Positions 1-12,129 of a DNA stretch of 64,000 bases are shown in pieces. A program made the position numbers and the translations under genes. Under the pieces are notes generated by a model that worked only from the letters and a program-made list of their open reading frames with translations, was not told where the DNA came from and searched no databases. Every line of letters begins with the position of its first letter. Position 1 is the stretch's first letter. The stretch is from assembly GCA_022559845.1 (NCBI GenBank), contig CM040121.1, forward strand, positions 569,830,140-569,894,139, written 5' to 3'. The DNA is from Amorphophallus konjac (lineage: Eukaryota > Streptophyta > Magnoliopsida > Alismatales > Araceae).

Positions 1-260
1 CGTCGTTAATACGCCCCGCTACCAAATTAAAATATCCGGCCCACAAATTAAATAAACATAATAGTTAAGTGATGAGACCGAGTCGAATCCACAGAGAGAT
101 TTAGATTTAAAAGTTGAAGACCTTGTATTTGTAAGTTTGAAAATCAAGAGAATTGAATTGAAACCGCCTTAGGGAGATTTGGATGCAATTTAGAAGGGGT
201 GGAAAGGATAGAAGAACACATGAAAAATTATAATGAAAATAGGGTGAGTGAGGAAGAGAA

Positions 261-830
261 ATAACTTTAAAACCAGACAAAATTAGAAGAAGTAATAGAA
301 TATAAAGTTGAAGATCAGAGAGTTAGGAAGAAGTTTTATGAAGAGCGTAGAGACAGAAAATGAGAAGAAGAATGTGAAAAACATGAAATACTAAGATCTA
401 TCGGCGCGGATGAACAGTAAACTCGTAAAAGATAGAACCATGAGAAAATAAAAATAACTTAAAAACGAAGAAGAATTAGAAGGAGTGATAGAAAAAGAAA
501 ATTTAGATCTACAAGAGAGGAACAACTTTCATGAAGAACTCAGAAAGAAAAGAGGATTGGAAGGACTTCAAAATGGAGGAACAAAATAAGGTATCAACTC
601 GGATGAATAGTAACGTGTCAGGACAGAACTTAGAAAAATATGTAATAACTTAAAAATGAAGAGGAATTAGAGAAAATGGTAGAAAGAGAAAATGTAGATA
701 ATTGAAAGATGAACAACTTTGAAGAAGATAATAAATTGAAATGACGATCAGAAAGATATGTAAAAGGCTATGAAATGACTAAAATCTTAAGAACTTGTAA
801 TAACAATCACTTAAACTTACAAAATCCAAA
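261..830. repeat. diverged ~190-bp tandem repeat, about three units
   Basis: Three purine-rich segments beginning near 261, 453 and 641 share the order ATAACTT-AAAA, GAATTAGA, AGAAAATTTAGAT and then AACAACTTT or its variants. The linking parts at about 400 and 600 share GGATGAA(C/T)AGTAA. Spacing is close to 190 bp and the units are strongly diverged. No ORF longer than background is present. Bases 1-260 are similar purine-rich DNA in which I recognise nothing else. Confidence 0.5.
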
Positions 831-2005
831 ACTTTTAATAATTTAAATGGATAACAAGAGTGAAAGAAATTGTTACATGAAAGGGCCTCATGCCCCTCTC
901 TCTCCTTACTTCTTCAATAACACCAAATGAACTTAACAAAACTGTCTCAAGAACTAGTAACAACAAAGAAACCCAAAATACATTATGAAGTTAACTCCCC
1001 CCAAAACAATCACCTCCAACCCCCTTTTATAGGCCTTAAGGTAGACATGTTTCTCTCTGTGTGCCTGCTCTCTGTTCTCTGTGTGAACCACTTAGTCGCC
1101 AACGTGAAGCCGTGTGAATAAATCCATTTGAAATCTCTATGTGAAAGTCGCGGCCGCCCACTTTGCAAAGCCTCACGTGAAATCGCCAAAGCGCTCAGCG
1201 CGTTGACCTTGCCCAGGGAGAAAAGGCCGCTGCGCTCGTAGAAACCCATTTGAGAGCTGCCACTGCATGTTGACGTGGGCCCCTTGTATGAAAAGGGCCG
1301 CCCATGCTGCACCATGGATCCAGCCGTTGCCCATCGTCCAAGCCATTATGGAGCCCCTGCACTTTTTTGGCCTTTGTCAAAGGTGCTTATGCACCTGTAG
1401 TTTGAAAGCTCCACGTGAAGGTTTTGTCACCACTCAAATATATATAATATATATCATATGCATACTATTCATCTGACTTTTCATACTATATAACACATAT
1501 ATCATATGCATAAGTGACCATTTGCATACTATATCATGTATATATGTTGAGAAACCTTACAGCCTTACGTGAAGACCTTAATTACATTTATGTATATATA
1601 ACCTTTATATACATATTACATATATATTATGTTATACATATAACGTGAATGCCTTTATATAGGTGTGATATGTATGTATATTCTATATATACATATCATA
1701 TATCTATATATCTATCAAGTATATATATATATACTTTTCTCTTTTTTTTCTCTCTTTTTTTTCTTTTGTTTTATTTGGACTAAGAGTGGGCTTAGTCGGC
1801 ATGGGATTTGGCTCATTCTTGAGCAGACTTGTGAGTGCATGCAAAATAACATACTTATTACTCAAATTATAATAATTTCATCAAACTAAACATTTTGATC
1901 AGAAATTGATATTAAGTGTGATAAGTGTGTAATTACTAATATTTAAGCTCATAAAACGTGTGCATATCATAAATTAACTCATACAAATGCACATTTATCA
2001 CGTCC
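831..2005. other. AT-rich stretch without recognisable gene
   Basis: The segment holds short AT-rich runs (TATATA and CATATATCATATGCAT words at 1430-1740) and several scattered CACGTGAA or ACGTGAAG words at about 1100, 1170, 1415, 1570 and 1640. The open frames at 1010-1476 overlap on both strands and look like chance. It directly abuts the left LTR of the chromovirus. Confidence 0.4.
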
Positions 2006-2463
2006 TGATCCATACGTACGTGTGTACGTATTTTACTATGGTGGTATTTGTGTTTTAATCACCAATGTATTTTATTTTATTGAGTCAAAGTTATTATATT
2101 TTAATTATATTAAAAACCCACAAAGTCAATAGTTGGTTGGTGAGTTTTATTTTATTAGGTTAGGATATGTATGCAAATAAGGGAAATTGTGAAGGTATGT
2201 CTGTAATGGGCCTTCCCTATAAATAAGGGGCTAAGAGGTGTGTTACGTATGAATAAATGATATGAATGAATGAATTGTGTTAAAGGAGCATTGCCCCATT
2301 GTTCACCCCTCTCCTTCCCTCTCTTCTCATTTTTGTGAGATTTGAGTGTCGCCCGGTGTGAGACCGTCCGGCGGGAGGCCGAGCTGCGCGAGGTAGCATT
2401 CTATCCAGTCCCGTTCGTGTCCCGGAGTTGCCGTCGATCTATTTTCACGTCACCGCCGCGTCA
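2006..2463 (+). repeat. 5' LTR of chromovirus, probably left-truncated
   Basis: The segment starts TGATCC and ends CGCGTCA, and matches 9028-9485 over its full length without gaps. It contains the likely promoter (CCTATAAATAAGGGG near 2217) and the R/U5 part with CTCTCCTTCCCTCTCTTCTC. The 3' copy appears to extend about 97 bp further left (from 8931, directly after a purine tract), so this copy may have lost its U3 end, which would also explain the missing left target duplication. Confidence 0.85.
2217..2231 (+). promoter_or_regulatory. TATA-type promoter in chromovirus LTR
   Basis: CCTATAAATAAGGGG lies about 245 bp before the LTR end. The 3' copy has CCTATAAATAGGGGG at the matching place (about 9239). 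The position suits the RNA polymerase II start of the element; inferred from sequence only. Confidence 0.5.
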
Positions 2464-2467
2464 TATT

Positions 2468-2479
2468 TGGTATCAGAGC
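2468..2479 (+). other. primer binding site, initiator tRNA-Met type
   Basis: TGGTATCAGAGC follows the LTR end after a 4-nt spacer. It is the standard plant retrotransposon site complementary to the 3' end of initiator tRNA-Met. Confidence 0.9.
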
Positions 2480-3249
2480 CCAACAACGACGTCTCCGATG
2501 ACCCCGGCGTCTCTCCCTTTCTCTCTCGGTTGCTAGAGTGAAAAAAAAGGAAAAATAGAGAAAAAAAATAGAAAAGGAAAAGAATAGTTGAGTTTTATTT
2601 GTTGGTTGAGAGAAAAAAAATCAAGCAGAAAAAAAAATCGCATTATCTCTATCTCTTAACATCTTTCTCTCTTTTTATTAATCTCTCTCTCCCTGTTAAT
2701 CCCCCTCTCTCTCTCTGTTCTCTCTCTCGTTCAACACGCAGCAGAAGAAAATAGAAAAGGGAAAAGAAAAAAAAGTAGAAAAAAGAGTTCGCAAAGGGGG
2801 CCGGCCTCGTCGCCCTTGCCCCTTCGAACCGCCGCGGCCGCAACGGCCCGCTCCCCACCGCCGGGCGCCACCGCCTGGGGCCCTCCCCCCCCCCCCCCCC
2901 GCGCCTGGTCGCCGCCTGCCGCCGTGACCCTGCCGCCCCGCGCTCAACCTCCGCGCCCGTGCCCGGACCCTCGCACCGCGCCCGCCTAGCGGGCGCGGTG
3001 CGCATGCACAGCCCCCCCCTCCCCGACCGGCCGTGTGCCCCTGTGCGCCCGCCTGAGCGTCCCTGTGCGCCCACCCACACCTGCTGACTTCCACCAACTG
3101 TGGTTGTCTGCCTCCTTTGATTGACTCACCAACCGCGTGAGTTTCATGCAGCAGAGTAAGTGAGGGGTGAAAAAAAAGTGTGTTAAATATATATATAATA
3201 TATATAATATATATATATTTGGAGTATATATAATCCTATGTATACCTAA

Positions 3250-3283
<34 letters not shown>

Positions 3284-4017
3284 CTATATATATAATCTTA
3301 TATGTATATCTATAATTATCTATTGATTAAGTTAGTCATCGTGGCACCCGAGGTCCGCAACGACGGCTTGTCCGGTGCCCGAGTCGTCGGATAATCGACA
3401 CATAGGCCGTAATTCAAGGAACGTGGGTACCTCTGAGTCTCCCTGTGCGGAGAAATTAGACTGATTTGTTCCCCTACGTGGAAAATTTTAAGGTGATTTT
3501 TTAATACTTGCAACCTCCCTGCGAGGAGTGAATTCTTTGTAACCAGTGAAGCTTCTTCGACGCCATACGGGCACGCACGTCCCCGCTCGCCTTCGTCTCC
3601 GGTCGGAGTTAGACTTTTCAGTCTAGCTAGGTACGTGCTCCCCTCACTTGCTTATTTAGTATCTTTTCAATTGCCGTGCGAAATGAGAGAGAACCCGATC
3701 CATGCAGCCAGTCTCCTGAGTGCATCGCTGTGGACGGAGAGAGAGAGCTTGCTTGTACCCGTCCTTTAGGCCTTAGACTGCTGCTTTAGAGCACCCTCAT
3801 TGTCAGGAGATAATTCCACAACTACTTCGCCTACGGGCGAGCAACTCTCCTTGACCGGTCCCTTTAAGTTGACCCCCTGCATATTAGCCAATCACAATCC
3901 GGGTCTATAGCTTGCTAATTATCGGTCCCAGGACTGCATCATTTAGGTCCGAGATCGTGGATGCCACGTTGATCTAGGAATTCATCTGGCCGTCTAGAGC
4001 GCCCCGCAACGCTACCC
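2480..4017 (+). other. chromovirus untranslated leader
   Basis: Between primer site and gag ATG lie a GA/CT-rich section (2530-2790), a GC-rich section with a long C run near 2885, and an AT microsatellite (about 3180-3310). The open frames at 2649-3097 on the minus strand are products of base composition. No conserved protein is visible here. Confidence 0.6.
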
Positions 4018-7000
4018 ATGGATCAAGAGAGCGTGACTGCTATGCTAGTCCAGCTCGAGCACAATCTCGTGGCCCACTTTGAAGAATCCATAGGCCAACT
4101 ACGGACGGAACTCGATAAGAGGGTCCGAGCCTTAGAGGATCGACTGAAGGGGGAGGAAGGAAGAGTGAATGGCCACGGCAATCCCGTAGCCAATCCTAGG
4201 GAGGAAAGAGAGCAAGCCCGCCAAAATCAGGCTCCCCAAGGTAGAGAGCAAGAGGCCCGTGTGCCTTGAGAGATAGACCATGACGATGAGGATATCATCC
4301 TACGGAACGTCAAGATTGACGCTCCAAGTTTTGATGGGTCCCTCAACCCCGCTACATACCTTGATTAGGAGACCGGGATGGACCAATATTTTGATTGGCA
4401 TCGCCGCATGACCCCTGCTACAAGGGTGAGGTTTGCCAAAATGAAGCTCCTAGGTCAAGCCAAAACTTACTGGTGTAACGTTGAGAATCTCCTAGCAAGG
4501 AGACGAGAGGAACCTATAAGCACATGGGAAGAAATGAAGGAGAAATTAAGGGAGAAGTATCTGCCACCCTCCTACCATCAGCGTCTTTTAGACCAATGGC
4601 AGAAACTCACCCAAGATGGAAAGTCCGTGGATGAATACATCGCCAAATTTGATGACTTCTTCCTTCGGAGTCGAGTCATGGAGGATGCCTCCATCACCCT
4701 CTCACAGTTTAGGGCTGGCCTACACGAGAGTATTCAGTGGGAATTATTCTTGCGGGAGGTTAACACCCTCGAGCACGCCTACCAGGTTGCACGAGATGTT
4801 GAGAGGTTTCAAAGGGTGGTCCCACCTCGGGTTCCCATCTACCGCCAACCTGAACCCCGAAACCCCATAGTCCGCTATACTGAGAGAGCTGGCCCCTCCA
4901 CCTCCTACGTCCCTACTGCTACCCCACTTAGGGCCGTTGCCCCTACTACTCCTTTCCCAAGGAACCCTTTACCAACACCCGCTGTTGTGCCTAGGCTGGA
5001 GTATAGTCCACAAGTTGAGAGGAGAGATGACAAGGGAAAGGGAGTGGTCCCTAGCACCTCCCAACCAGCCCCTATCTCGGGAGTCCGCTACTTTAGGTGT
5101 CATAACCTAGGACATATTGCCACCAATTATCCCACCCGAGTCTTGGTCATCACCGACCCCCAGCCTGTGGAGCTTCCACCTCAGGAAGAAGAACTCCTTG
5201 AGAGATATGAGCCTGACCCTGATCTCATTGCCCAGTTTGAGGAATTAGATGCAGGGTTTGATAGCACGCATGTCGAGTACATGCAAGTGGGAGATATTAC
5301 CGAGAGATCGAACCAGGGAAGATTGGGTGTACTTCGCTGCATCCTAACCCACCCTCAGGAGGACGATTGGCGTCGAACCTCCATCTTTCAAACGTACATT
5401 ATGGTAAAATCCCAACCATGTAAGGTGATTTTTGACAACGGGAGCTGTATCAATGCAGTCTCTTCAGACTTTGTCTCCCGTCTAGGTCTACCTACCCATC
5501 CTCATCCAAGGCCATACAACGTGGCTTGGGTTGACGACACGTCTATCCCAGTCACCACTACATGTGTCATTCCCATCCAGTTCCAGTCCTACCAAGGACA
5601 AATTTTATGCAATGTAGTGCCTATGAAGGTCGGGAGCATCATCCTAGGACGGCTATGGATCTACAATGTAGACCTTACTACATTCGGTCGGTCTAATCAG
5701 TGTTTCTTCTCCCACAATGTAAAGAGGATTCAGTTGTTCCCGACACCCCCAAAGGTGGCCACGGGAAAGAGTCATACCTTCACACCCGCTGCATCCCCCA
5801 AAATTCAGGAGAATGCCCCAACCCCCACCAAAGGGAAACTTCTCATTCCCTCCTCTCCCACACCTGTCATATCCATCCCTAAGGCCCCTAAGGTTGACCA
5901 TGACCCGATTAGGCGCCTTAACTTCATAGGTGTTCGTGAGATGACTAGAGAGGTTGCCGAGGGTGCCCCTGTTTGGGCTGTTGTCGTCACCATTACTCCT
6001 GAGGAGTCCCAAGTCTCCATCCCACCTAAAGTCCAAGCACTCCTGCAGGACTTCCAAGATATCTTCCCGGAAGACTTGCCTTCAACACTCCCTCCCATGC
6101 GTGATGTTCAACACGCCATTGATCTTGTCCCTGGGTCCACCCTACCCAACCTTCCCCACTATAGATTAAACCCCAGGGAACATGCTGAGCTCCAACGAAT
6201 TGTTGAGGACCTTATTCAAAAAGGCTTCCTCAGGGTGAGCAAGGGCCCCTGTGCTGTTCATGTCTTGCTCACACCAAAGAAAGATGGCACCTGGCGGATG
6301 TGTGTTGATAGTCGCGCCATCAATAAGATCACTGTCAAGTATAGATTTCTCATTCCTCGTCTTGATGAAATGCTTGACATGATGAGTGGAGCCACCATCT
6401 TTTCCAATATTGACTTGAAAAGTGGCTACCACCAGGTCCGGATTCGACCAGGGGATGAGTGGAAGACAGCCTTCAAAATAAAAGAAGGTCTGTATGAGTG
6501 GCTTGTCATGCCGTTTGGATTATCCAACGCCCCAAGCACTTTCATGAGGCTTATGACAGAAGCCCTTCGTCCTCTCATTGGTCGCTTTGTTGTCGTCTAC
6601 TTTGATGACATTCTCATCTATAGCCACAACCTTCAGGATCACATCCACCATTTGAGGGAAGTTTGCGAGACTTTGAGGAGAGAAACCATGTTTATCAACC
6701 TTACTAAATGTGAATTCATGACAGACCGGGTCACTTTTCTCAGATTTGTGGTTTCAAGTCATGGAGTGTCTATGGACCAATCCAAGGTCCGAGCCATAGT
6801 AGACTGGCCAGAGCCCCAGAATGTCCACGACGTTTGAAGTTTCCATGGGCTAGTCACTTTCTACAGACACTTCATTCAGGGTTTTAGCACCATTATGGCA
6901 CCCATTACGGATTGTATCTGTAAGGGGAATTTTGAGTGGACCGAAGCCGCCTCCCAGGCTTTTCGTGCCATAAAGGAGCTCATGACCAAAGCCCCTGTCC

Positions 7001-9030
7001 TCCGCCTGCCAGACTTTTCCCAAGTCTTTGAGATATCCTGTGATGCATCTGGCGTAGGAATATGATGAGTGCTCAGCCAGGAAAGTCACCCCGTGGCTTA
7101 TTTCAGTGAGAAGCTTTCTGATAAAAAGTTTCGTTACTCCACCTATGATAAATAGTTCTATGCCGTGGTCCAAGCCCTCAAACACTGGAGACACTATCTC
7201 TTACCTCAAGAGTTTGTCTTATATTCGGACCACGAGGCTCTGAAATTCCTTAGCTCTCAGAAGAGCTTAAACCCTAGGCATGGTCGGTGGGTAGAATTCC
7301 TCCAGTCTTTCACATTTGTCCTAAAACATAAGGCTGGAAAGGAAAATAAGGTGGCCGACGCCTTGAGTCGAAGGGTCTCCCTTCTTTCCACTATTCGGGT
7401 AGAGGTCACCGGATTTGACCGCATGAAGGAACTCCATGGAGAGTGTCATGATTTTGGCCCTGCCTACTCTGCTCTGTCTGCTGGACCCTCGATAGCCTTT
7501 TCTCACTATCTACTCCAGGATGGTTTTCTATTTCGAGGGCAGCAACTCCGTGTCTCAAGGACTTATGTTCGGGACTTCCTGATTTGGGAAATGCATGCTG
7601 GAGGTCTTGCTGGTCACTTTGACCGCAACAAGACCATCCATTCTGTGGAGGAGCACTTCTATTGGCCTGGCCTGAGGAGAGATGTGACCAAGACTGTACC
7701 ATAGTGTAGGACATGCACGATGGCCAAACAGGTCAAACAGAACACTGGTCTCTACACTCCTCTCCCCGTTCCTGATCGACCATGGATTGATGTGAGTATG
7801 GATTTTATCCTTGGTTTACCTCGCACTGCTCACAAGCATGATTCCATCCTTGTTGTCGTTGATAGGTTCTCTAAGATGGCCCACTTCATTGCATGTTCCA
7901 AAACATCTGATGCATCTAGAGTAGCCCACTTATTCTTTGATGAAGTCGTGCGTCTGCATGGTCTCCCCCAAACCATCGTGTCTGACCGAGATGTCCGGTT
8001 CACTAGTTACTTCTGGAAGACACTTTGGCACCTAGTTGGCACCAAACTCAAATTCTCAACTGCCTATCACCCACAAACCGATGGGCAAACAGAGGTCGTC
8101 AATAGGAGTTTAGGAAACCTTTTGAGGTGTCTTATAAGGGAACATTCTGGCACTTGGGATCTTCTCTTGTCTAGAGCTGAATTTGCATACAACAGTTCGG
8201 TCAATCGGCCCATAGGTATGAGTCCATTTGAGGTCGTGCATGGATACAAACCTAGGAAACCTGTGGATCTCATTCCCCTTCCCCTCGAGTCTAGACTGTC
8301 TAAGTCAGCTGAGGAGTTTGCACAGTATGTCAATAGTCTGCATGAGTCGATTAGAAAGCAAATCAACCTCAGTAATGAGACTTATAAAAGATTGACTGAT
8401 TCGCATAGGCGTCACCATGAATTCCAAGAGGGTGACATGGTTATGGTACGGGTTCGACCCGAACGACTCCCTTCGGGAGTCATTAAGAAGTTACAAGCCC
8501 GTAGTGATGGTCCCTTCCCTATCCTGCGGAAGATTGGCTCCAATGCATATGTTGTGGACTTACCTCCCGAATATGGGATTAACTCGACTTTTCATGTGGC
8601 AGACCTAGTGGCCTATAAGGAACCCACAGCGATTCCTAGTGACCCTTTCGAGCCTTCTCCCCCCATTGAGAGTGAGCCTACCCCTGTGCGTCCCACATCC
8701 TTGAGAGTACCGCGCGAGCACATTGAGAGGATACTGGATGAGCAGGTGACCACTACACGGAGCAGGGTGTAACATCGCTACCTTGTCCGCTGGCGGGACC
8801 GTCCACCTTCTGATGATTCCTGGATCAGTCGGGAAGATCTCCAGCGCCTCGATCCAGATCTGCTGGAGCACTACCACAACAGTGTCCCCCCTTACTCGAC
8901 GGAGTCAAGTTCCAGCCGCCCCGGGAGGGTTGATGGGGACACCGGGCCCACTACCGGGCCCAATACTCGGAGCCGACGTCGCACTGCCCCGACCGCACAG
9001 AGCTTATGGCTCGGCGATTCGACATCCTGA
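4018..9030 (+). pseudogene. chromovirus gag-pol polyprotein, broken by stop codons
   Basis: One frame runs from ATG 4018 to TGA 9028-9030 with no frameshift. Stop codons interrupt it at 4267, 4366, 6835, 7063, 7066, 7153, 7702 and 8770. Domains: Gag with N-terminal coiled-coil-like segment (4018-5080); zinc knuckle near 5091-5133, in which the first and last Cys positions are Tyr; protease with Asp-Asn-Gly at 5434; reverse transcriptase about 6170-6760 with YFDD at 6598-6609; RNase H about 7020-7370; integrase with His pair near 7591-7640, Cys pair 7705 and 7714, and catalytic Asp 7801, Asp 7984, Glu 8092 (35-residue gap); chromodomain about 8773-8868 (YLVRW, DDSW). The polyprotein would make virus-like particles, copy the RNA and insert the DNA. 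It cannot be made from this copy. Confidence 0.93.
8921..8930 (+). other. candidate polypurine tract inside gag-pol
   Basis: CCGGGAGGGT directly precedes TGATGGGGAC. In related plant chromoviruses, as I recall them, the plus-strand primer lies inside the coding end and the LTR begins TGATG. No purine tract exists next to 9028, where the shared repeat starts. Confidence 0.45.
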
Positions 9031-9485
9031 TCCGTACGTATGTGTGTATGTATTTTACTATGGTGGTATTTGTGTTTTAACCACCAATGTATTTTATTTT
9101 ATTGAGTCAAAGTTATTGTATTTTAATTATATTAAAAATCCACAAAGTCAATAGTTGGTTGGTGGGCTTTGCTTTATTAGGCTAGGATATGTATGCAAAT
9201 AAGAGAAATTGTGAAGGTATGTGTGTAATGGGCCTTCCCTATAAATAGGGGGCTAAGAGGTGTGTTACGTATGAATGAATGATATGAATGAATGAATTGT
9301 GTTAAAGAAGCATTGCCCCTTTGTTCACCCCTCTCCTTCCCTCTCTTCTCATTTTTGTGAGATCTGAGTGTCGTCCGGTGTGAGACCGTCCGACGTGAGG
9401 CCGAGCTGCACGAGGTAGCATCCTATCCAGTCCCGTTCGTGTCTCGGAGTTACCTTCGATCCATTTCCACGTCACCGCCGCGTCA
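8931..9485 (+). repeat. 3' LTR of chromovirus (shared part 9028-9485)
   Basis: Bases 9028-9485 match the 5' LTR at about 94% by hand count. The segment 8931-9027 has no partner at the 5' end, but it begins TG right after a purine tract and still encodes the polyprotein tail, so the original LTR was probably about 555 bp with coding sequence running into it. If the shorter boundary is right, the pol stop codon coincides with the first three bases of the LTR. Confidence 0.75.
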
Positions 9486-9810
9486 GAAGATCTCCATTGA
9501 TCCATGGGTAATAAAAAAAGGGGGAACCAACAAAGAAATAGTAATAGTTGGAAATAGATGACGATAATGAACAATGACGGTAATCATGAATAAAACAATA
9601 CGGCCTTTGTCTCCCTCAGACCTTATATCCGTGTGGACACCAAAAATTGCACGCACAGATATCCTGCTCGGCCCAGCATCAATAACGGCACCGAGTGAAG
9701 AAACCCCGGAGAGACTAGTCACCCAGACTCCCCAAATATGTACACTGCCGTGAAGCCGTCTCCGGAGTCACGACAGTGAAGAGAAATCAACCACCAAGAG
9801 CCCCACAATC

Positions 9811-10205
9811 CTGGGGAGCCCCAGCAGCACACCCCCTGGGGAGCCCCAGCGTCACGCCCCCCAAGGAGCCCCAGCGGCACACCCCCAGGAAGCCCCAGCG
9901 GCACACGCCCTCCTGGCCTTCAGCGGCACGCCCATTTGCCCCTCCAGCGGCACAGCCCTTGAGCACTTCAGCGGCACGCCCTGGCAGCCGTTCAATGGCA
10001 CGCCCTCCTTGCCTTCAGCGGCACGCCCCCTGCAGCCCTTCAGCGGCACACCCTCCTGGCCGTTCAGCGACACGCCCTTTGGGCTCTTCAGCGGCACGCT
10101 TGCCATGTCTTCCAGCGACACACCTTTTGGCCCTCTCAGCGACACGCTTGTTGTGCCTGCCAGCGGCACGCTGTCCAGGCTCTGCAGCGCCACGCTCCGG
10201 CAGGA
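9811..10205 (+). repeat. tandem array, CAGCGGCACGCCC core, ~20-30-bp period
   Basis: About 17 units share (C)AGCGGCACGCCC followed by a variable 10-18-bp C-rich or T-rich spacer. The array lies upstream of the TATA box, in the U3 part of the LTR. The counterpart in the other LTR is 22448-23005 and carries more units. Frames on both strands stay open because the period and base composition avoid stops. Confidence 0.85.
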
Positions 10206-10383
10206 CGACGTGATGCCCATGCCCTATAGAGCCTTGGCGCGCAGTGAGCTGTCCGAGGTGTCGATCGGAGGCTGAGCCACGCATGCAACTCCTCTGCCAC
10301 CAAGGACGGGGAGGTCAAACCCCATTCAATGCCCATCACCTCCCGCCGTCGTCGTTCGCGCCCGAACGCTCCCGCTGCTGGGG

Positions 10384-10390
10384 TATAAAA
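10384..10390 (+). promoter_or_regulatory. TATA box of LARD 5' LTR
   Basis: TATAAAA sits in GGGGTATAAAACGCCCCCC. The same block occurs in the 3' LTR at 23186-23192. It is the best promoter candidate for the element transcript and is followed by a GA-rich leader. Confidence 0.65.
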
Positions 10391-11062
10391 CGCCCCCCTT
10401 CTTCGGCCAAAAAAGGGAACAGAGGGGAGGAGAGAGAGGCAGACAGTGAAGAGGAGAAGAGAAGAAGAGAAGAAGAAGAAGAGAAGAAGAGGGAAGAGAG
10501 GAAGGGAGGGGAGAGGCTTCGCCGCTCTACCGACCGCCGCCGTCTGTGCGAAGAGGGAAGAGAGGAAGAGAAGAAGAAGGGGAGGGGAGGCCCTGCCTCC
10601 CCCCCTCCGGCTGCTCCGTCCATCGCCGTCCGCTCGAAGAGAAGAAGAAGAAGAGGAAGAGAAAGAATAGAAGAAGAAAAGGGGGGAGAGGGCATGCTGC
10701 CCTTCCCCTCCCCGCTGCTACTCCGGCTTCCGGCGTCCGTGCGAAGAGAAGAGAAGAAGAAGAATGAGTGGAGAGAGGGAGTGAGGTCCGGGAGGGGAGG
10801 AGTCCACGCTCCGTTCCCCCCCCTCCCACTATATTTTCTTTTCCACTTTCTTTCCTTTCATTTCTTGTTTTGCCGTCGTTGCGATGTATTAGCCACCTTG
10901 GGGCACTCCTCTTATGAGAATAAAAGTAGAAGGCTTGCAAACGTCTCCTCGGACGTCTCACCAATGTATGTCTTCCGTGTTTACATCCTTCGGTGTTTCA
11001 CGCCCCTTTCTTTTTTTTTCCTTCTTTAGGGTTTACTTCTTGCCGAGCATTTTCGCTTTCGT

Positions 11063-11650
11063 TCACCCCAGCCGTGCCTCCAACGGCACACCGTGATTGT
11101 GCCTCCAACGGAACGCCCAGTCGTGCCTTCAGCGGCACACCCTAGCCTTCAGCGGCACGCCCTCTTTGAACCCTTCGCCGACGCGCCTGATCAGACCTTC
11201 CCCGGCACACCCTTCGTGGCCCCTCGCCGGCACACCCTTCATGGCCCCTCGCCGGCACACCCGCCTAGCCCTTCACCGGCACACTCGGCCATACCCCTCG
11301 TCGGCACGCCCTGCAGTCGCCCTTCGCCGGCACACCCGCTCGCGCCCTTCGCCGGCACACCCTCCATGGCCCCTCGCCGACACACCCTGCCAGCCCTTCG
11401 CCGGTACGCCCGCTCGCGCCCTTCGCCGGCACGCCTTCGGCCTCCCTTCCCCGGCACGCCTTGTTTGGCCCTTCGCCGACCTGCTCTTCGCGCCCTTCAC
11501 CGGTACACCCCGCAGCACCCTTCTCCGGCACACTTTCACGCTCTTTGCCGGTACGCGCTTCCAGCCCCCCTCGTCGGCACACTGCTCGCCCCTTTGCCGG
11601 CACACTCTCTCAGCCCGCTCGCCGGCACGCGCCTTCAACCGTACAACCCT
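11063..11650 (+). repeat. tandem array, CGCCGGCACACCC core
   Basis: About 22 units of CCTTCGCCGGCACACCC with variable spacers, period about 24-33 bp. The core resembles that of the first LTR array, so the two may share origin. The 3' LTR has the same array in two blocks (about 23850-24195 and 24700-25260) around an 0.5-kb AT-rich spacer that the 5' LTR lacks. Confidence 0.85.
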
Positions 11651-12129
11651 TTTTGGCCCTCCAACGACCCACTCTCTCTCCAGAAATATATATATATGTA
11701 TATAACATAATGTAATAATAATAATAATAATAAATTAATAAAATTCTGATGAATAAATAAACCTGAATATATATATGAAACAAACAAAAAATATATGAAA
11801 TAATAATAATAATAGTAAACAAACAGGAAAAATCTAATAGTAATAATAATAAACAAAACAAAGAAATCATTCAGAACAAATATATAAAAGGGAAATAACC
11901 GATAAAATCTATATATATAATTTGAAACCCAGATAAAAAAAATGGTAAAAATCTATATCGCAACCCCGACTCTCCCGTGGCCCGGTGCTGAAGGAACAAC
12001 AATGTCGCCCTTCTAGGTTGGGTCTGAGTCTCGGGAATGATCCCGAACTGGCCATGACCCGACCTCGCCTCGGGCCGACATTCTGATTAAACCGGACTCG
12101 TTTCTCAGGCCGGATCCCTTCCGAGCCAC

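Larger units (their letters stand above)
2006..9485 (+). mobile_element. Ty3/gypsy chromovirus LTR retrotransposon, inactive
   Basis: Two direct repeats of 458 bp (2006-2463 and 9028-9485) flank a leader, a tRNA-Met type primer site at 2468-2479 and a gag-pol reading frame that stays in one phase for 5 kb. The domain order is Gag, zinc knuckle, protease, reverse transcriptase, RNase H, integrase and chromodomain, which defines a Ty3/gypsy chromovirus. RT wording such as GPCAV and WRMCVDSRAINKIT points to the CRM/Galadriel/Reina side rather than Tekay; this is from memory of the families. Hand comparison of the repeats gives about 28 differences in 458 positions, mostly transitions. No target-site duplication is visible (left flank CGTCC, right flank GAAGA). 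Confidence 0.93.

Noticed and set aside
2649..3097. Gly/Arg-rich minus ORFs in the chromovirus leader
   Set aside because: Arise from CT-rich and C-run sequence between LTR and gag.
4018..9030. Stop-codon readthrough or recoding in the chromovirus polyprotein
   Set aside because: Eight stops fall inside conserved domains at positions where relatives have ordinary residues; decay is the simpler explanation.
10244..11029. 261-codon plus ORF and overlapping minus ORFs in the LARD LTR (also 23248-23886)
   Set aside because: Built on Arg/Glu/Lys or Ser/Leu runs from GA tracts, overlapping on both strands, and not conserved as a frame between the two LTRs.
11093..11710. Two overlapping ~200-codon plus ORFs rich in Pro, Ala, His and Thr (also 24603-25328)
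   Set aside because: Both frames and the opposite strand are open because the array avoids stops; indels between the LTRs are not multiples of three.
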